Below are positions 1 to 5,734 of a DNA stretch of 16,388 nt, piece after piece (position 1 is the first letter of the stretch; every line of letters begins with the position of its first letter). A program made the translations under genes and the position numbers. The DNA is from Bacillota bacterium (GTDB lineage: Bacteria; Bacillota; Bacilli; Bacillales; Bacillaceae_J). The DNA lies in the NCBI GenBank assembly GCA_023457235.1, contig JAEWMK010000412.1, positions 1 through 16,388 on the forward strand, read 5' to 3'. A model generated the notes under the pieces. The model was not told the origin of the DNA, did no database searches, and saw only the letters and a list, made by a program, of their open reading frames with translations.

Positions 1-411
1 GGCTTTAACATTGCCCTTGTGATAGTCAGCAAGTGTCTCACCTGTTGCATTCGTATAGGTTTTGATAAAAGCTGTTATGGGATCCTTAATGTTAAAGACA
101 AAGGTTTGGTCGGGCTTGATAAAAGACAGTGCTTCTTGAGCATCTTCTTCATCTTTTTGCGTTCCATAAGGCAGACGAACGGCATAAAATTTGGCTTCAT
201 AACCTTCTGCCCTCAGTTCTTCAGCCGCCAATTGCGACAGCCGTCCGGCAAGCGTCGAGTCTTGACCGCCGCTGATACCCAAAACAAAACCTTTTGCTCC
301 TGCTTTTAAACAGTATGCCTTGAGAAAGTCGATCCGGTTGCGAATCTCCTTCTTAGTGTTGATCTCTGGTTTCACATTCAAAGCTTGGATGATTTCCATT
401 TGTTTGCTCAT
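1..411 (-). CDS. nadE: NH3-dependent NAD+ synthetase, N-terminal half (cut by window start)
   Basis: Only the first 137 codons are in the window; the gene runs off base 1. The enzyme amidates nicotinate adenine dinucleotide to NAD+ with ammonia and ATP, the last step of NAD synthesis, in the cytosol. The N-terminal helix leads into GFVLGISGGQDSTLAGRL (residues 41-58), which carries the SGGxDS pyrophosphate loop of the N-type ATP pyrophosphatase fold. AVRLPYGTQKDEEDAQ (77-92) and the closing KGNVKA (132-137) also match Bacillus NadE. The ATG at 411 follows an AGAGGGGG ribosome binding site. It starts 16 bases after the NadD-like gene ends, so it is the third gene of the sirtuin operon. Family assignment is very secure; the C-terminal half cannot be judged. 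Confidence 0.95.
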   Translation of the reverse strand, partial: MSKQMEIIQALNVKPEINTKKEIRNRIDFLKAYCLKAGAKGFVLGISGGQDSTLAGRLSQLAAEELRAEGYEAKFYAVRLPYGTQKDEEDAQEALSFIKPDQTFVFNIKDPITAFIKTYTNATGETLADYHKGNVKA

Positions 412-427
412 TGGAAATTCCCCCTCT

Positions 428-1114
428 CTATTGGTACAAATAATTGGATCTGATGTATTCGTAACAACTTTCAGGCAGTAAGTATCGTGGTTCTCCCCCA
501 TTTTGGAACTCCTCTCGGATATAAGAAGAGCTGCTCTCCATAGCCAGACCTTTGTCGACTAGATGAAAGGTTTGACCATCATCTGCATTTCGCAGAATCG
601 GTGATTTTGCAATCAAAGCCAGCATGTCGATGCCATTTCGCGCCATGACAATAAACTTATTCTCCTGCACAAGCTCTTTTGACTTTTTCCACTTCCCCTC
701 CCCGATATCTACGAGTAGGTCAGCACCCATGATAAAGTAGACCTCATCTTCCGGATACTTCTCCTTGAAGTGTTCCATTGTAAGATAAGTGGCAATGTTC
801 CAAGCTTGCTGCTTCATTTCGTAATCGTCCGCGACAAACTTATCATTTCCGTTAATCGCCAACCGGATCAGGTTCCACCGGTGCTCATCAGAAACATGCA
901 TTTGTTTGTCGGGACGCTGATTGGAGCTAGGCAGGAAAATGACACGATCCAATTTGCATCGATGAGCAACCGTACTCGCTGTCCACAAGTGGACATTAGT
1001 GATCGGGTCGAAGGAGGATCCGAAAATTCCGATTTTCTCCACAGAATTCGTCCCCTTTACTCTTGAATCGATTTCCTTAGAAACTATCTCAGAATTGGTA
1101 TATTCTACTAGCAT
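428..1114 (-). CDS. NadD-type nicotinate-nucleotide adenylyltransferase paralogue
   Basis: This is a 228-residue HIGH-superfamily nucleotidyltransferase. The family joins nicotinate mononucleotide to AMP from ATP, giving the substrate of NadE. GSSFDPITNVHLW (residues 32-44) is a variant of the usual GGTFDPIHxGHL, with SS for GT but the second histidine kept. MGADLLVDIGEGKW (129-142) is the NadD GAD...W segment, and SSSYIREEF (195-203) corresponds to the ISSTxIR ATP-binding motif. The ATG at 1114 lies inside the sirtuin gene, so the two overlap by 26 bases, with AAAGAGGTC ahead of it. A GTG at 1042 with AAAGGGG upstream would give a start closer to the usual NadD N-terminus. It is more divergent than housekeeping NadD and is probably a second, operon-specific copy. 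Exact substrate (NaMN or NMN) cannot be read from the sequence. Confidence 0.85.
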   Translation of the reverse strand: MLVEYTNSEIVSKEIDSRVKGTNSVEKIGIFGSSFDPITNVHLWTASTVAHRCKLDRVIFLPSSNQRPDKQMHVSDEHRWNLIRLAINGNDKFVADDYEMKQQAWNIATYLTMEHFKEKYPEDEVYFIMGADLLVDIGEGKWKKSKELVQENKFIVMARNGIDMLALIAKSPILRNADDGQTFHLVDKGLAMESSSSYIREEFQNGGEPRYLLPESCYEYIRSNYLYQ

Positions 1115-1982
1115 CTAGTTGACCTCTTTTTGCCTTTTCGTTCAAAGCATCTTGAAATACACGAGCAATGTCTTCATTAATTGCAAGTCCCTTTTTCTCT
1201 ATCTCTCTAGGAACCGCCGCATCTTTAGGATTAATACTAATGTAGTATGCACCTGGCAAACTATAAGTCATCTCCCAAAATGGCTCTTTAATAAACATTG
1301 GTGTCATTGTGCCTACGCCTAATTCCAAAAATAGAATCTTTTTATATTTGTTTTTCATGATATATGCTTGGTATTTACTTATTTCACTTCTGAAAAAGCT
1401 TCCTTCGAGGAACTTACGTGATCGAACCCATGGCTCCATATCCTGCCCACATTTTAGACATTTTGGTATCAAATCCGTAGGAATTCTAGTTCCCTCTATG
1501 TTTGCGTACATTTCCTCAATCTGCTCTTTATTTAGATAAATCTGATCATGGCAACGGTCGCTACATTGAAAATAACGCCAATCTCCTTGAATCAGAGAAA
1601 CTTTCTCTTCAGGGAAAACTTTGGAAAACTGTGTATCTTGATTTGTTGTAACAACGAAATAGTTTTTGTTTTGAAGAAGTTTTAATAAATCAAGATAGGT
1701 CTGACCGACTTTGGAATCATAGACAAACTTGATTAAAGTAGCAATATAAGCCCAGCGTTCTTCTCTCGTTGAAAAACGGTAGTAGAAGCCATAAAATATA
1801 TTTTCGATATTATACTTTTCTGCAAATTTTCCAAAGTGCTTCAGAAAGGTTTCGTCAGTCCGATACCAGTTGTATCCGGCAGCAGCAGACATGCCAGCAG
1901 CGCCTCCAACTACAATCGCCTCAGCATCTTGGATTTTTTGAAGTAATGTTTCTATATGGTCTTGATATAGTTGATCAAACAT
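1089..1982 (-). CDS. Class-M-like sirtuin (SIR2 family), stand-alone without macrodomain
   Basis: A 297-residue SIR2-fold protein. The Rossmann NAD loop is VVGGAAGMSAAAG (residues 24-36). TTNQD (112-116) supplies the ribose-contacting Asn114. IQGDWRYFQC (131-140) occupies the place of the canonical catalytic HG motif and has Gln132 instead of His. Cys140, Cys144, Cys175 and Cys178 form the zinc site, and LELGVGTMTP (219-228) is near the second nucleotide-binding element. The Asn/Gln pair and overall arrangement resemble macrodomain-linked SirTM proteins, which act as protein ADP-ribosyltransferases rather than deacylases (family knowledge). ADP-ribosyl transfer here is inference; no GcvH-like or LplA-like partner is in view. 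RBS AGGAGG precedes the ATG. It is first in an operon with NadD and NadE genes, which make its co-substrate NAD+, and diverges from hxlR. Confidence 0.85.
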   Translation of the reverse strand: MFDQLYQDHIETLLQKIQDAEAIVVGGAAGMSAAAGYNWYRTDETFLKHFGKFAEKYNIENIFYGFYYRFSTREERWAYIATLIKFVYDSKVGQTYLDLLKLLQNKNYFVVTTNQDTQFSKVFPEEKVSLIQGDWRYFQCSDRCHDQIYLNKEQIEEMYANIEGTRIPTDLIPKCLKCGQDMEPWVRSRKFLEGSFFRSEISKYQAYIMKNKYKKILFLELGVGTMTPMFIKEPFWEMTYSLPGAYYISINPKDAAVPREIEKKGLAINEDIARVFQDALNEKAKRGQLDASRIYQF

Positions 1983-2118
1983 ACTTTGTTTTTCCTCCTA
2001 ACGATTATTATTCGTAGACAAAAATACACTTATATAGCACACCCCCAAAAACAAATAGTAGCATCGGGAGGCGGAATCCATTTTATCTTTTATCTTTAAA
2101 CATCCCTTTACTTGAATC

Positions 2119-2200
2119 TGAATGTATTATATAGTTGGTATAGATTAGGGGACAAGTATGCACTTTTTTGACGCATACTATCTAGGAGGAAAGTGTAATT
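2119..2200 (-). promoter_or_regulatory. Sirtuin/hxlR divergent promoter region, cassette copy 1, with HxlR-like palindrome
   Basis: Minus-strand promoter: -35 TTGTCC (2150-2155), 18-bp spacer, -10 TATAAT (2126-2131), giving a leader of about 135 bases before the sirtuin ATG. The palindrome AGTATGC-N11-GCATACT (2155-2179) abuts and slightly overlaps the -35. In the other direction CTGAAT (2118-2123), a 17-bp gap and TAGATT (2141-2146) could form the hxlR promoter, placing the palindrome near its transcription start. A single bound HxlR dimer could therefore repress its own gene and act on the sirtuin operon from the -35 edge. The same block recurs at 6089 and 8154. Promoter and palindrome are seen; HxlR binding is inferred from adjacency. 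Confidence 0.7.
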
Positions 2201-2536
2201 ATGAAAAAATCCAAAGTAAATGTTGCTGATAGCCAAGAGACATTTTTTGGCTACACACTCTCCATTATTAACGGCAAATGGAAGCTGTTAATTATTTACT
2301 ATTTATCAAAATATGATACAGTACGCTATAATGAACTTCAGCGCTTGATAGGTAAAATAACCTATAAGACTCTTAGTACCACATTAAAGGAAATGGAAAA
2401 TGATGGTTTAATTAATCGTAAAGAATATCCACAAATTCCTCCAAAGGTCGAATATAGCCTGACTGAAAAAGGGAAAAGTCTTTGGCCAATTATCCAAGGA
2501 ATGTGCCAATGGGGGGAGTATAATCAAGAAAAATAA
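2201..2536 (+). CDS. HxlR-family winged-helix transcriptional regulator
   Basis: A 111-residue HxlR/MarR-like DNA-binding protein. The family signature is GYTLSIINGKWKLLIIYYL (residues 17-35, with the invariant GKWK). Then come the recognition region ITYKTLSTTLKEMENDGLIN (53-72) and the wing VEYSLTEKGKSLWPII (83-98). Members act as dimers on short palindromes. RBS AGGAGG lies 11 bases before the ATG. Most HxlR proteins have a conserved cysteine just before the first helix that senses electrophiles or disulfide stress; here that position reads SQETFFGY and the only cysteine is Cys102 near the C-terminus. The ligand is therefore not obvious. It diverges from the sirtuin/nadD/nadE operon and sits on cassette copy 1, so it is the natural candidate regulator of all three cassette-controlled units. 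Confidence 0.92.
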   Translation: MKKSKVNVADSQETFFGYTLSIINGKWKLLIIYYLSKYDTVRYNELQRLIGKITYKTLSTTLKEMENDGLINRKEYPQIPPKVEYSLTEKGKSLWPIIQGMCQWGEYNQEK

Positions 2537-2617
2537 AAGAGAGAAAAGCTAGATATTCTGTATAGATTCTGGAGGATTCTATTCTCTATGAAAAACTAGA
2601 GATACAGTTTGGAATAA

Positions 2618-2889
2618 GTATGTTCAAAAGCTATCGAAACACATAAGCCAGAAATCATTGTGGTCAATGGCGGGGATAATCAATTCCTAGAAGGTGGTTC
2701 TATAGTAATGGGTAAAGACGACATTTATGAAGTTTATAAGGTCGCCCCTAGCGCAAAATTATTTCTGTCCATATGGAAGCTGTTAATCATTGGACATTAT
2801 CAAGAGAAGAATTAAAGAGCTTTATTAATGAAAAAGAAATCTCTTCTAATGTTTTAGTGCCAGATGACGGAGAATCATATTCATTTTAG
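2618..2889 (+). pseudogene. 3' remnant of an MBL-fold metallo-hydrolase, frameshifted
   Basis: Reading from 2618 gives KAIETHKPEIIVVNGGDNQF, then LEGGSIVMGKDDIYEVYKVA. After the stretch that codes PSAKLF (about 2765-2772) the frame must shift by one base to continue as VHMEAVNHWTLSREELKSFI and end at the stop at 2887-2889. These segments resemble the C-terminal part of small Bacillus MBL-fold hydrolases (the NGG...VHMEAVNH region), whose usual length is about 230-250 residues. The N-terminal two-thirds, including the HxHxDH metal motif, is absent. With both a missing 5' part and a frameshift it is a relic. Lying directly after hxlR, it may once have been the regulator's co-transcribed partner. 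Confidence 0.7.
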
Positions 2890-2923
2890 GAGAAAAACAG
2901 ACAGAAACAAGAAATACTAACTG

Positions 2924-2964
2924 AAAAAGCACACTAATTCTCCTATGAATTAGTGCGCTTTTTT
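2924..2964 (+). terminator. Rho-independent terminator after hxlR and the hydrolase relic
   Basis: A hairpin with arms CACTAATTC / GAATTAGTG (loop TCCTAT) is extended outward by AAAAAGC-type bases pairing with GCTTTTTT, and ends in a T run on the plus strand. It closes the plus-strand hxlR unit and could work weakly in both directions. Confidence 0.8.
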
Positions 2965-2969
2965 AAATT

Positions 2970-3150
2970 GATATATCAACGTTTACTGGTTATTTAATCT
3001 GTTTTCAGCTACTGAAATCTTCGGCCGCGAAAGACCGAGAATCAAGGGCTGCTGTCCGAACATGGCTAAATCGGCACTAAATACTCGCGCCGCCTCTTCC
3101 AAATACTGGATAAAATCTATTTATCATGCATCAAACCACTTCCCAACCTC
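2970..3150. other. Gene-poor spacer with a GC-richer block and a degenerate repeat unit
   Basis: No gene with a start and ribosome binding site is supported. Bases about 3000-3100 are distinctly richer in GC than the neighbourhood (for example TTCGGCCGCGAAAGACC). On the minus strand they give an open stretch reading AMFGQQPLILGLSRPKISVA without a usable start. Bases 3098-3150 look like a degraded unit of the tandem repeat that follows. The block has the look of an interspersed Bacillus intergenic repeat, but this rests on impression only. Confidence 0.35.
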
Positions 3151-3351
3151 TTTTGATTATAGATAACCCGCTTTTATCCGTAACCAAATCGGGGGCCTGA
3201 GGCTTTTGATGATGGATAACTGCTATTAATCCATAACCAAACCAAGTGCCAGGGACTTTTGATGATGGATAATTCGCTTTTATCCGTACCAAATGGCATT
3301 CCGGCTCCTTTTGATTATAGATAACTTTGATTTATCCGCAACAAACCAAAG
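3151..3351. repeat. Tandem repeat, four units of about 53 bp, each with a small palindrome
   Basis: Units begin with TTTTGAT at 3151, 3204, 3257 and 3309, so the period is 53, 53 and 52 bp. Each unit has the form TTTTGATNATNGATAA, then a 6-8 base gap, then TTATCC or a variant, then ACCAAA, then a variable 12-15 base tail. The GGATAA...TTATCC arms can pair. A more degenerate unit precedes at about 3098-3150. Units differ by several substitutions, so the array is old. No spacers of constant length and no cas genes are present, so it is not a CRISPR array. Function unknown. Confidence 0.75.
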
Positions 3352-3580
3352 AAAATACGTTGACATCATGAGATAATAATTAGTAAAGAGAGCGATGCTC
3401 CCAATCGTGATTGACGGATTTTGGAAAAACTTTAGGTTGTTCATCGGATTCTCTGCTTTTTTCTCTACCAATAAGAACATAGTTCAGAATAAATTGAAAG
3501 AATGATTAATATGAATCCTAGAGTACTATTCCATCCCCCTCTCTTAATTGAAAGTTTCTCAGACTTCGGCTCTTAAATTT
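3352..3580. other. Intergenic spacer with a possible membrane-protein remnant
   Basis: On the minus strand, bases 3441-3345 read MNNLKFFQNPSITIGSIALF followed by a hydrophobic stretch, then run straight into the tandem repeat. There is no convincing ribosome binding site and no recognised family, so this may be the 5' end of a membrane gene broken by the repeat array, or chance. Nothing else is seen in the interval. Confidence 0.25.
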
Positions 3581-3721
3581 CTACTTTACTAAACGGTTAG
3601 CAGCAACCGGATCCTGTTGTACATTCACTTCCTTGAATGGAAGTCCTTGTTCTTTTAAGAAATTTTTCATCATCACACAATATGGACAAGTATCTGTAGT
3701 GTAAACTGTAATTTGGTTCAT
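3581..3721 (-). pseudogene. Truncated glutaredoxin-family protein with CPYC motif
   Basis: The 46-codon frame starts MNQITVYTTDTCPYCVMMKN, with a perfect redox motif Cys12-Pro-Tyr-Cys15. It continues through the second strand (LPFKEVNVQQDPVAANRLVK) and then stops at TAG. Bacillus glutaredoxin-like proteins of this type are about 75-80 residues; the missing half carries the cis-proline and the last strand and helix. The sequence beyond the stop does not restore the family in any frame. It therefore looks like a 3'-deleted relic, although the start and an upstream AGGAG-like site are intact and a short peptide could still be made. It follows the decayed small ORF by 35 bases. Confidence 0.75.
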
Positions 3722-3756
3722 TATAAACTCTCCTCTTCTTTATGAAATTTAGTAAA

Positions 3757-3936
3757 TCAACTAAAAGCTTTATAAATCAGGTAAATGACTCCTGCCAGGA
3801 GCCATACAAATGTTCCCGGTCATATTGGAATTGGTTGTTTAACCTGTTTTCCATCTCCAGAAACCTTTGTCCGGCTGATTCCTCAAGAACCGGTCATGGA
3901 ACAATCTTTGATTTGTCTTTCTTCATCGGACATCAT
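3757..3936 (-). pseudogene. Small cysteine-containing membrane ORF with two in-frame TGA codons
   Basis: From ATG ATG at 3936, behind an AGGGGG ribosome binding site, one frame runs 59 codons: MMSDEERQIKDCSMTGS, TGA, GISRTKVSGDGKQVKQPIPI, TGA, PGTFVWLLAGVIYLIYKAFS, stop. The TGAs are at 3883-3885 and 3820-3822. Apart from them there is no frameshift, and the end is a clear single transmembrane segment, so the frame was once a gene. TGA for an ancestral Cys or Trp codon (one base change each) is the simplest explanation. The family is not recognised. It lies between OsmC and the glutaredoxin relic, after a CsoR-like palindrome. Confidence 0.6.
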
Positions 3937-3963
3937 AAAACCCCCTAATTAACGCTTCTTAAT

Positions 3964-3977
3964 TACCCATCTGGGTA
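3964..3977 (-). promoter_or_regulatory. CsoR/CstR-like operator before the decayed small ORF
   Basis: A perfect palindrome TACCCA-TC-TGGGTA lies 28 bases upstream of the ATG at 3936. TACC...GGTA palindromes with a C/G core are the operator type of the CsoR/RcnR/CstR family, and a CsoR-type gene is at 5735-6064. A similar but weaker palindrome is at the transporter promoter. No convincing -35/-10 pair was found here. Binding is inference. Confidence 0.5.
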
Positions 3978-3992
3978 TTAGCACTTTAAAGC

Positions 3993-4023
3993 AAGATGAG
4001 AAAACAATTCGTTTTCTCATCTT
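3993..4023 (-). terminator. Hairpin terminator after the OsmC gene
   Basis: A perfect 13-bp stem, AAGATGAGAAAAC / GTTTTCTCATCTT with loop AATTC, lies 57 bases beyond the OsmC stop. T-rich sequence follows it on both strands, only moderately on the minus strand. It likely separates OsmC from the small ORF/glutaredoxin pair. Confidence 0.65.
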
Positions 4024-4079
4024 CCATTATTTTTGGGATTTATTGCCCATCTCCTTTTGAATTACATAGAGTTGTTTGA

Positions 4080-4517
4080 TTATGCTTTTGTCCAAGTATC
4101 GTTCATTTCTACATTAGCTGCTTTTAACATTGTATAAACAGGACAACGAGATTCCACTTTTTCTTGTAATTCCTTTATACGATCAGCAGACTCGCTTGTT
4201 GTAACTGTTGCTTCAACAGTGATCGTTTGAAAATATGGACGAACGTTTGGATCACCCATAAAGCCCTTAGGATCAAATGTCCCTTTTATTTTAAAAGATA
4301 GATCTTGTAGATCAAAATTCATTTCACATGCAATTACACGAGCTGTTGCGTTTTCACATCCAGCTAAAGCTCCTAGCACTGTTTGTAGTGGATTGGCCCC
4401 TGAATCTTGCCCTCCCATATGTTTTCCTTCATCAATAATAAATTCATGCTTTCCTGCTTTTGCTCTGACTGTGATTCCTTCAGTTTTTGCATTTACTAAT
4501 AATGTCATCTTTTGCAT
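4080..4517 (-). CDS. OsmC/Ohr-family thiol peroxidase-like protein
   Basis: A 145-residue OsmC-fold protein. In the longer 148-residue frame, the two redox cysteines of the family are Cys57 (in GALAGCENATARV) and Cys128 (in SRCPVYTMLKAA), with an extra Cys67. HMGGQDSGANPLQTVLGALA is the conserved entry to the central helix. Such proteins reduce organic hydroperoxides; some act on persulfides or lie in sulfur-stress operons. The ATG at 4526 directly abuts the ribosome binding site, whereas ATG 4517 is 9 bases after AGGAG, so 4517 is preferred. It begins 20 bases after the transporter stop, indicating one transcript under the CsoR-like operator. Membership is secure; substrate is not. Confidence 0.88.
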   Translation of the reverse strand: MQKMTLLVNAKTEGITVRAKAGKHEFIIDEGKHMGGQDSGANPLQTVLGALAGCENATARVIACEMNFDLQDLSFKIKGTFDPKGFMGDPNVRPYFQTITVEATVTTSESADRIKELQEKVESRCPVYTMLKAANVEMNDTWTKA

Positions 4518-4537
4518 TTTTTCCATCTCCTCATATG

Positions 4538-5533
4538 TTAAGTCGTAGGTTGTAATTTTGTTTTACTATTTTCTTGTTTCTTAGGCTTAAACCAATATTT
4601 ATTAGCCAGTTTTCCATAATAAGCAATGGTTTGTTGTTGAACAATAAAAGCAATCGTCACAATTAGTGCTGCTTCAGCACCAAATGAAGTGGCTGCTAAT
4701 CCAATGGCAATTGATAAATTACGCAATACGGTTCCATTAACTAGTGCAATGCCATCTTCACGACTTAAAAATTGTTTCGCTATGATTGTGCTGACTATAT
4801 AATTGATGAGATAAAACAAAACTAAAACGCCCAAAGCTAAAACAATTAATTGTAAGTTATTTACAATCATATCTGCTCTCGTACTAATGCTAATAAACAC
4901 AACATATAGCATTGCCCAGATACTTAATGGCCCAAATTTTGGTTTAATATTTTTTTGAAATTGTTCTATCGTATATTTTTTCATAAGAAATTTATATGTG
5001 ATATGTCCTAATAACATAGGAACAAATACGACCATTATAATCTTACTGAATGTCTGCATAACATTGATTTCTACATATTGTCCAACCATAATGAGTAGAT
5101 ACCATGGTGTTAATAAAGAACCAAGAACTAAACCAAAGACGGTTAATTTTACAGCTGATGAGACATTCCCTTTTTGAATAGCAGTCCATGAAATTGTCAT
5201 TCCACTTGTTGGAAGGAGAGCTGATAAAGCCAAACCTGCAAACATAATTGGATGATCATGTAACATGGATTTTCCTAATCCAAAGGCAATTAAAGGAACA
5301 ATAAGGAAGTTAATAATGATGGAATATCCTAACACCTTTGATCCCTTAAAAGACATTAATTCTTTAAATTTAAAACCAACCATAGTTGCATAGATCATAA
5401 TGATTGTCGCTATCATAATAGTTGGTTTTAGAAAGCTAGTATCCATTATATTTCCAATAATAAAACCAAGAAGTAGAGTTAAAGGAACACTGATTAATAG
5501 ATACTTTTGGGGTAATATATAAAGCTTATTCAT
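4538..5533 (-). CDS. BASS/ACR3-like membrane transporter (arsenic-resistance/bile-acid symporter superfamily)
   Basis: A 331-residue, very hydrophobic protein with about nine or ten membrane segments. It has the central motif ALSALLPTSGMTISWTAIQK (about residues 102-121) and a second re-entrant-like element, NGTVLRNLSIAIGLAATSFG (about 266-285). These are typical of the bile acid:sodium symporter and ACR3 group, and databases often name such proteins arsenic resistance. There is not a single cysteine in the protein, whereas ACR3 arsenite exporters keep a conserved cysteine. Arsenite export is therefore doubtful, and a different anion or sulfur compound is possible. AAAGGAGG precedes the ATG by 11 bases. 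It is first in a two-gene unit with OsmC, downstream of csoR, with a CsoR-like palindrome at its promoter. Confidence 0.75.
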   Translation of the reverse strand: MNKLYILPQKYLLISVPLTLLLGFIIGNIMDTSFLKPTIMIATIIMIYATMVGFKFKELMSFKGSKVLGYSIIINFLIVPLIAFGLGKSMLHDHPIMFAGLALSALLPTSGMTISWTAIQKGNVSSAVKLTVFGLVLGSLLTPWYLLIMVGQYVEINVMQTFSKIIMVVFVPMLLGHITYKFLMKKYTIEQFQKNIKPKFGPLSIWAMLYVVFISISTRADMIVNNLQLIVLALGVLVLFYLINYIVSTIIAKQFLSREDGIALVNGTVLRNLSIAIGLAATSFGAEAALIVTIAFIVQQQTIAYYGKLANKYWFKPKKQENSKTKLQPTT

Positions 5534-5600
5534 GGACGAATTAACCTCCTTTTCTTAATAATTTATTTATATTTGTGGCGATAATAATATCACCCTCCAA

Positions 5601-5651
5601 TTACCCTGGTAGGTATATTAATACTATATGGGGTATAAAGGTATATGTCAA
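5601..5651 (-). promoter_or_regulatory. Promoter of the transporter-OsmC unit with CsoR-like operator at the start site
   Basis: On the minus strand, TTGACA (5646-5651), a 17-bp spacer and TATAGT (5623-5628) make a near-consensus vegetative promoter. The partly symmetric TACC-N6-GGTA (5602-5615) covers the expected start of transcription, where a repressor would block it. A possible second site, CTATA...CC-GTAC-AGG...TATAG (5694-5716), lies upstream. CsoR is encoded just upstream on the same strand. The promoter is strong by eye; which regulator binds is inference. Confidence 0.6.
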
Positions 5652-5734
5652 TATACTTCTATAATTTTTTAGTCATTTACTTGTTCCGAATTACTATACA
5701 CCGTACAGGTATATAGAGAACAAATTTTTTTTTA

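Noticed and set aside
19..309. Plus-strand open frame of 96 codons
   Set aside because: It lies entirely opposite nadE, whose minus-strand protein matches the family residue by residue; no ribosome binding site or recognisable domain on the plus strand.
1089..1982. SIR2 protein as an anti-phage NAD-depleting effector
   Set aside because: It is a short single-domain protein with an intact zinc site, linked to NAD synthesis genes rather than to Argonaute, STAND or other defence partners, so a SirTM-like role fits better.
1998..2081. Possible 27-codon hydrophobic leader peptide before the sirtuin, its stop overlapping the AGGAGG site
   Set aside because: No ribosome binding site precedes its ATG and no attenuator-like alternative hairpins were found in the leader.
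3151..3351. Tandem array considered as a CRISPR
   Set aside because: Units are contiguous and diverged over their whole length, without constant repeats separated by unique spacers, and no cas genes are present.
3280..3480. Minus-strand open frame of 66 codons
   Set aside because: Half of it is translated tandem repeat and its start lacks a ribosome binding site; kept only as a possible remnant in the spacer description.
3820..3885. Selenocysteine or other TGA recoding in the small ORF
   Set aside because: No convincing hairpin follows either TGA, and single-base decay from Trp or Cys codons explains both; recorded as a finding only so that it can be excluded.
3742..3948. Plus-strand open frame of 68 codons
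   Set aside because: It is antisense to the small TGA-interrupted ORF; the minus frame has the ribosome binding site and a clear transmembrane end, the plus frame has neither.
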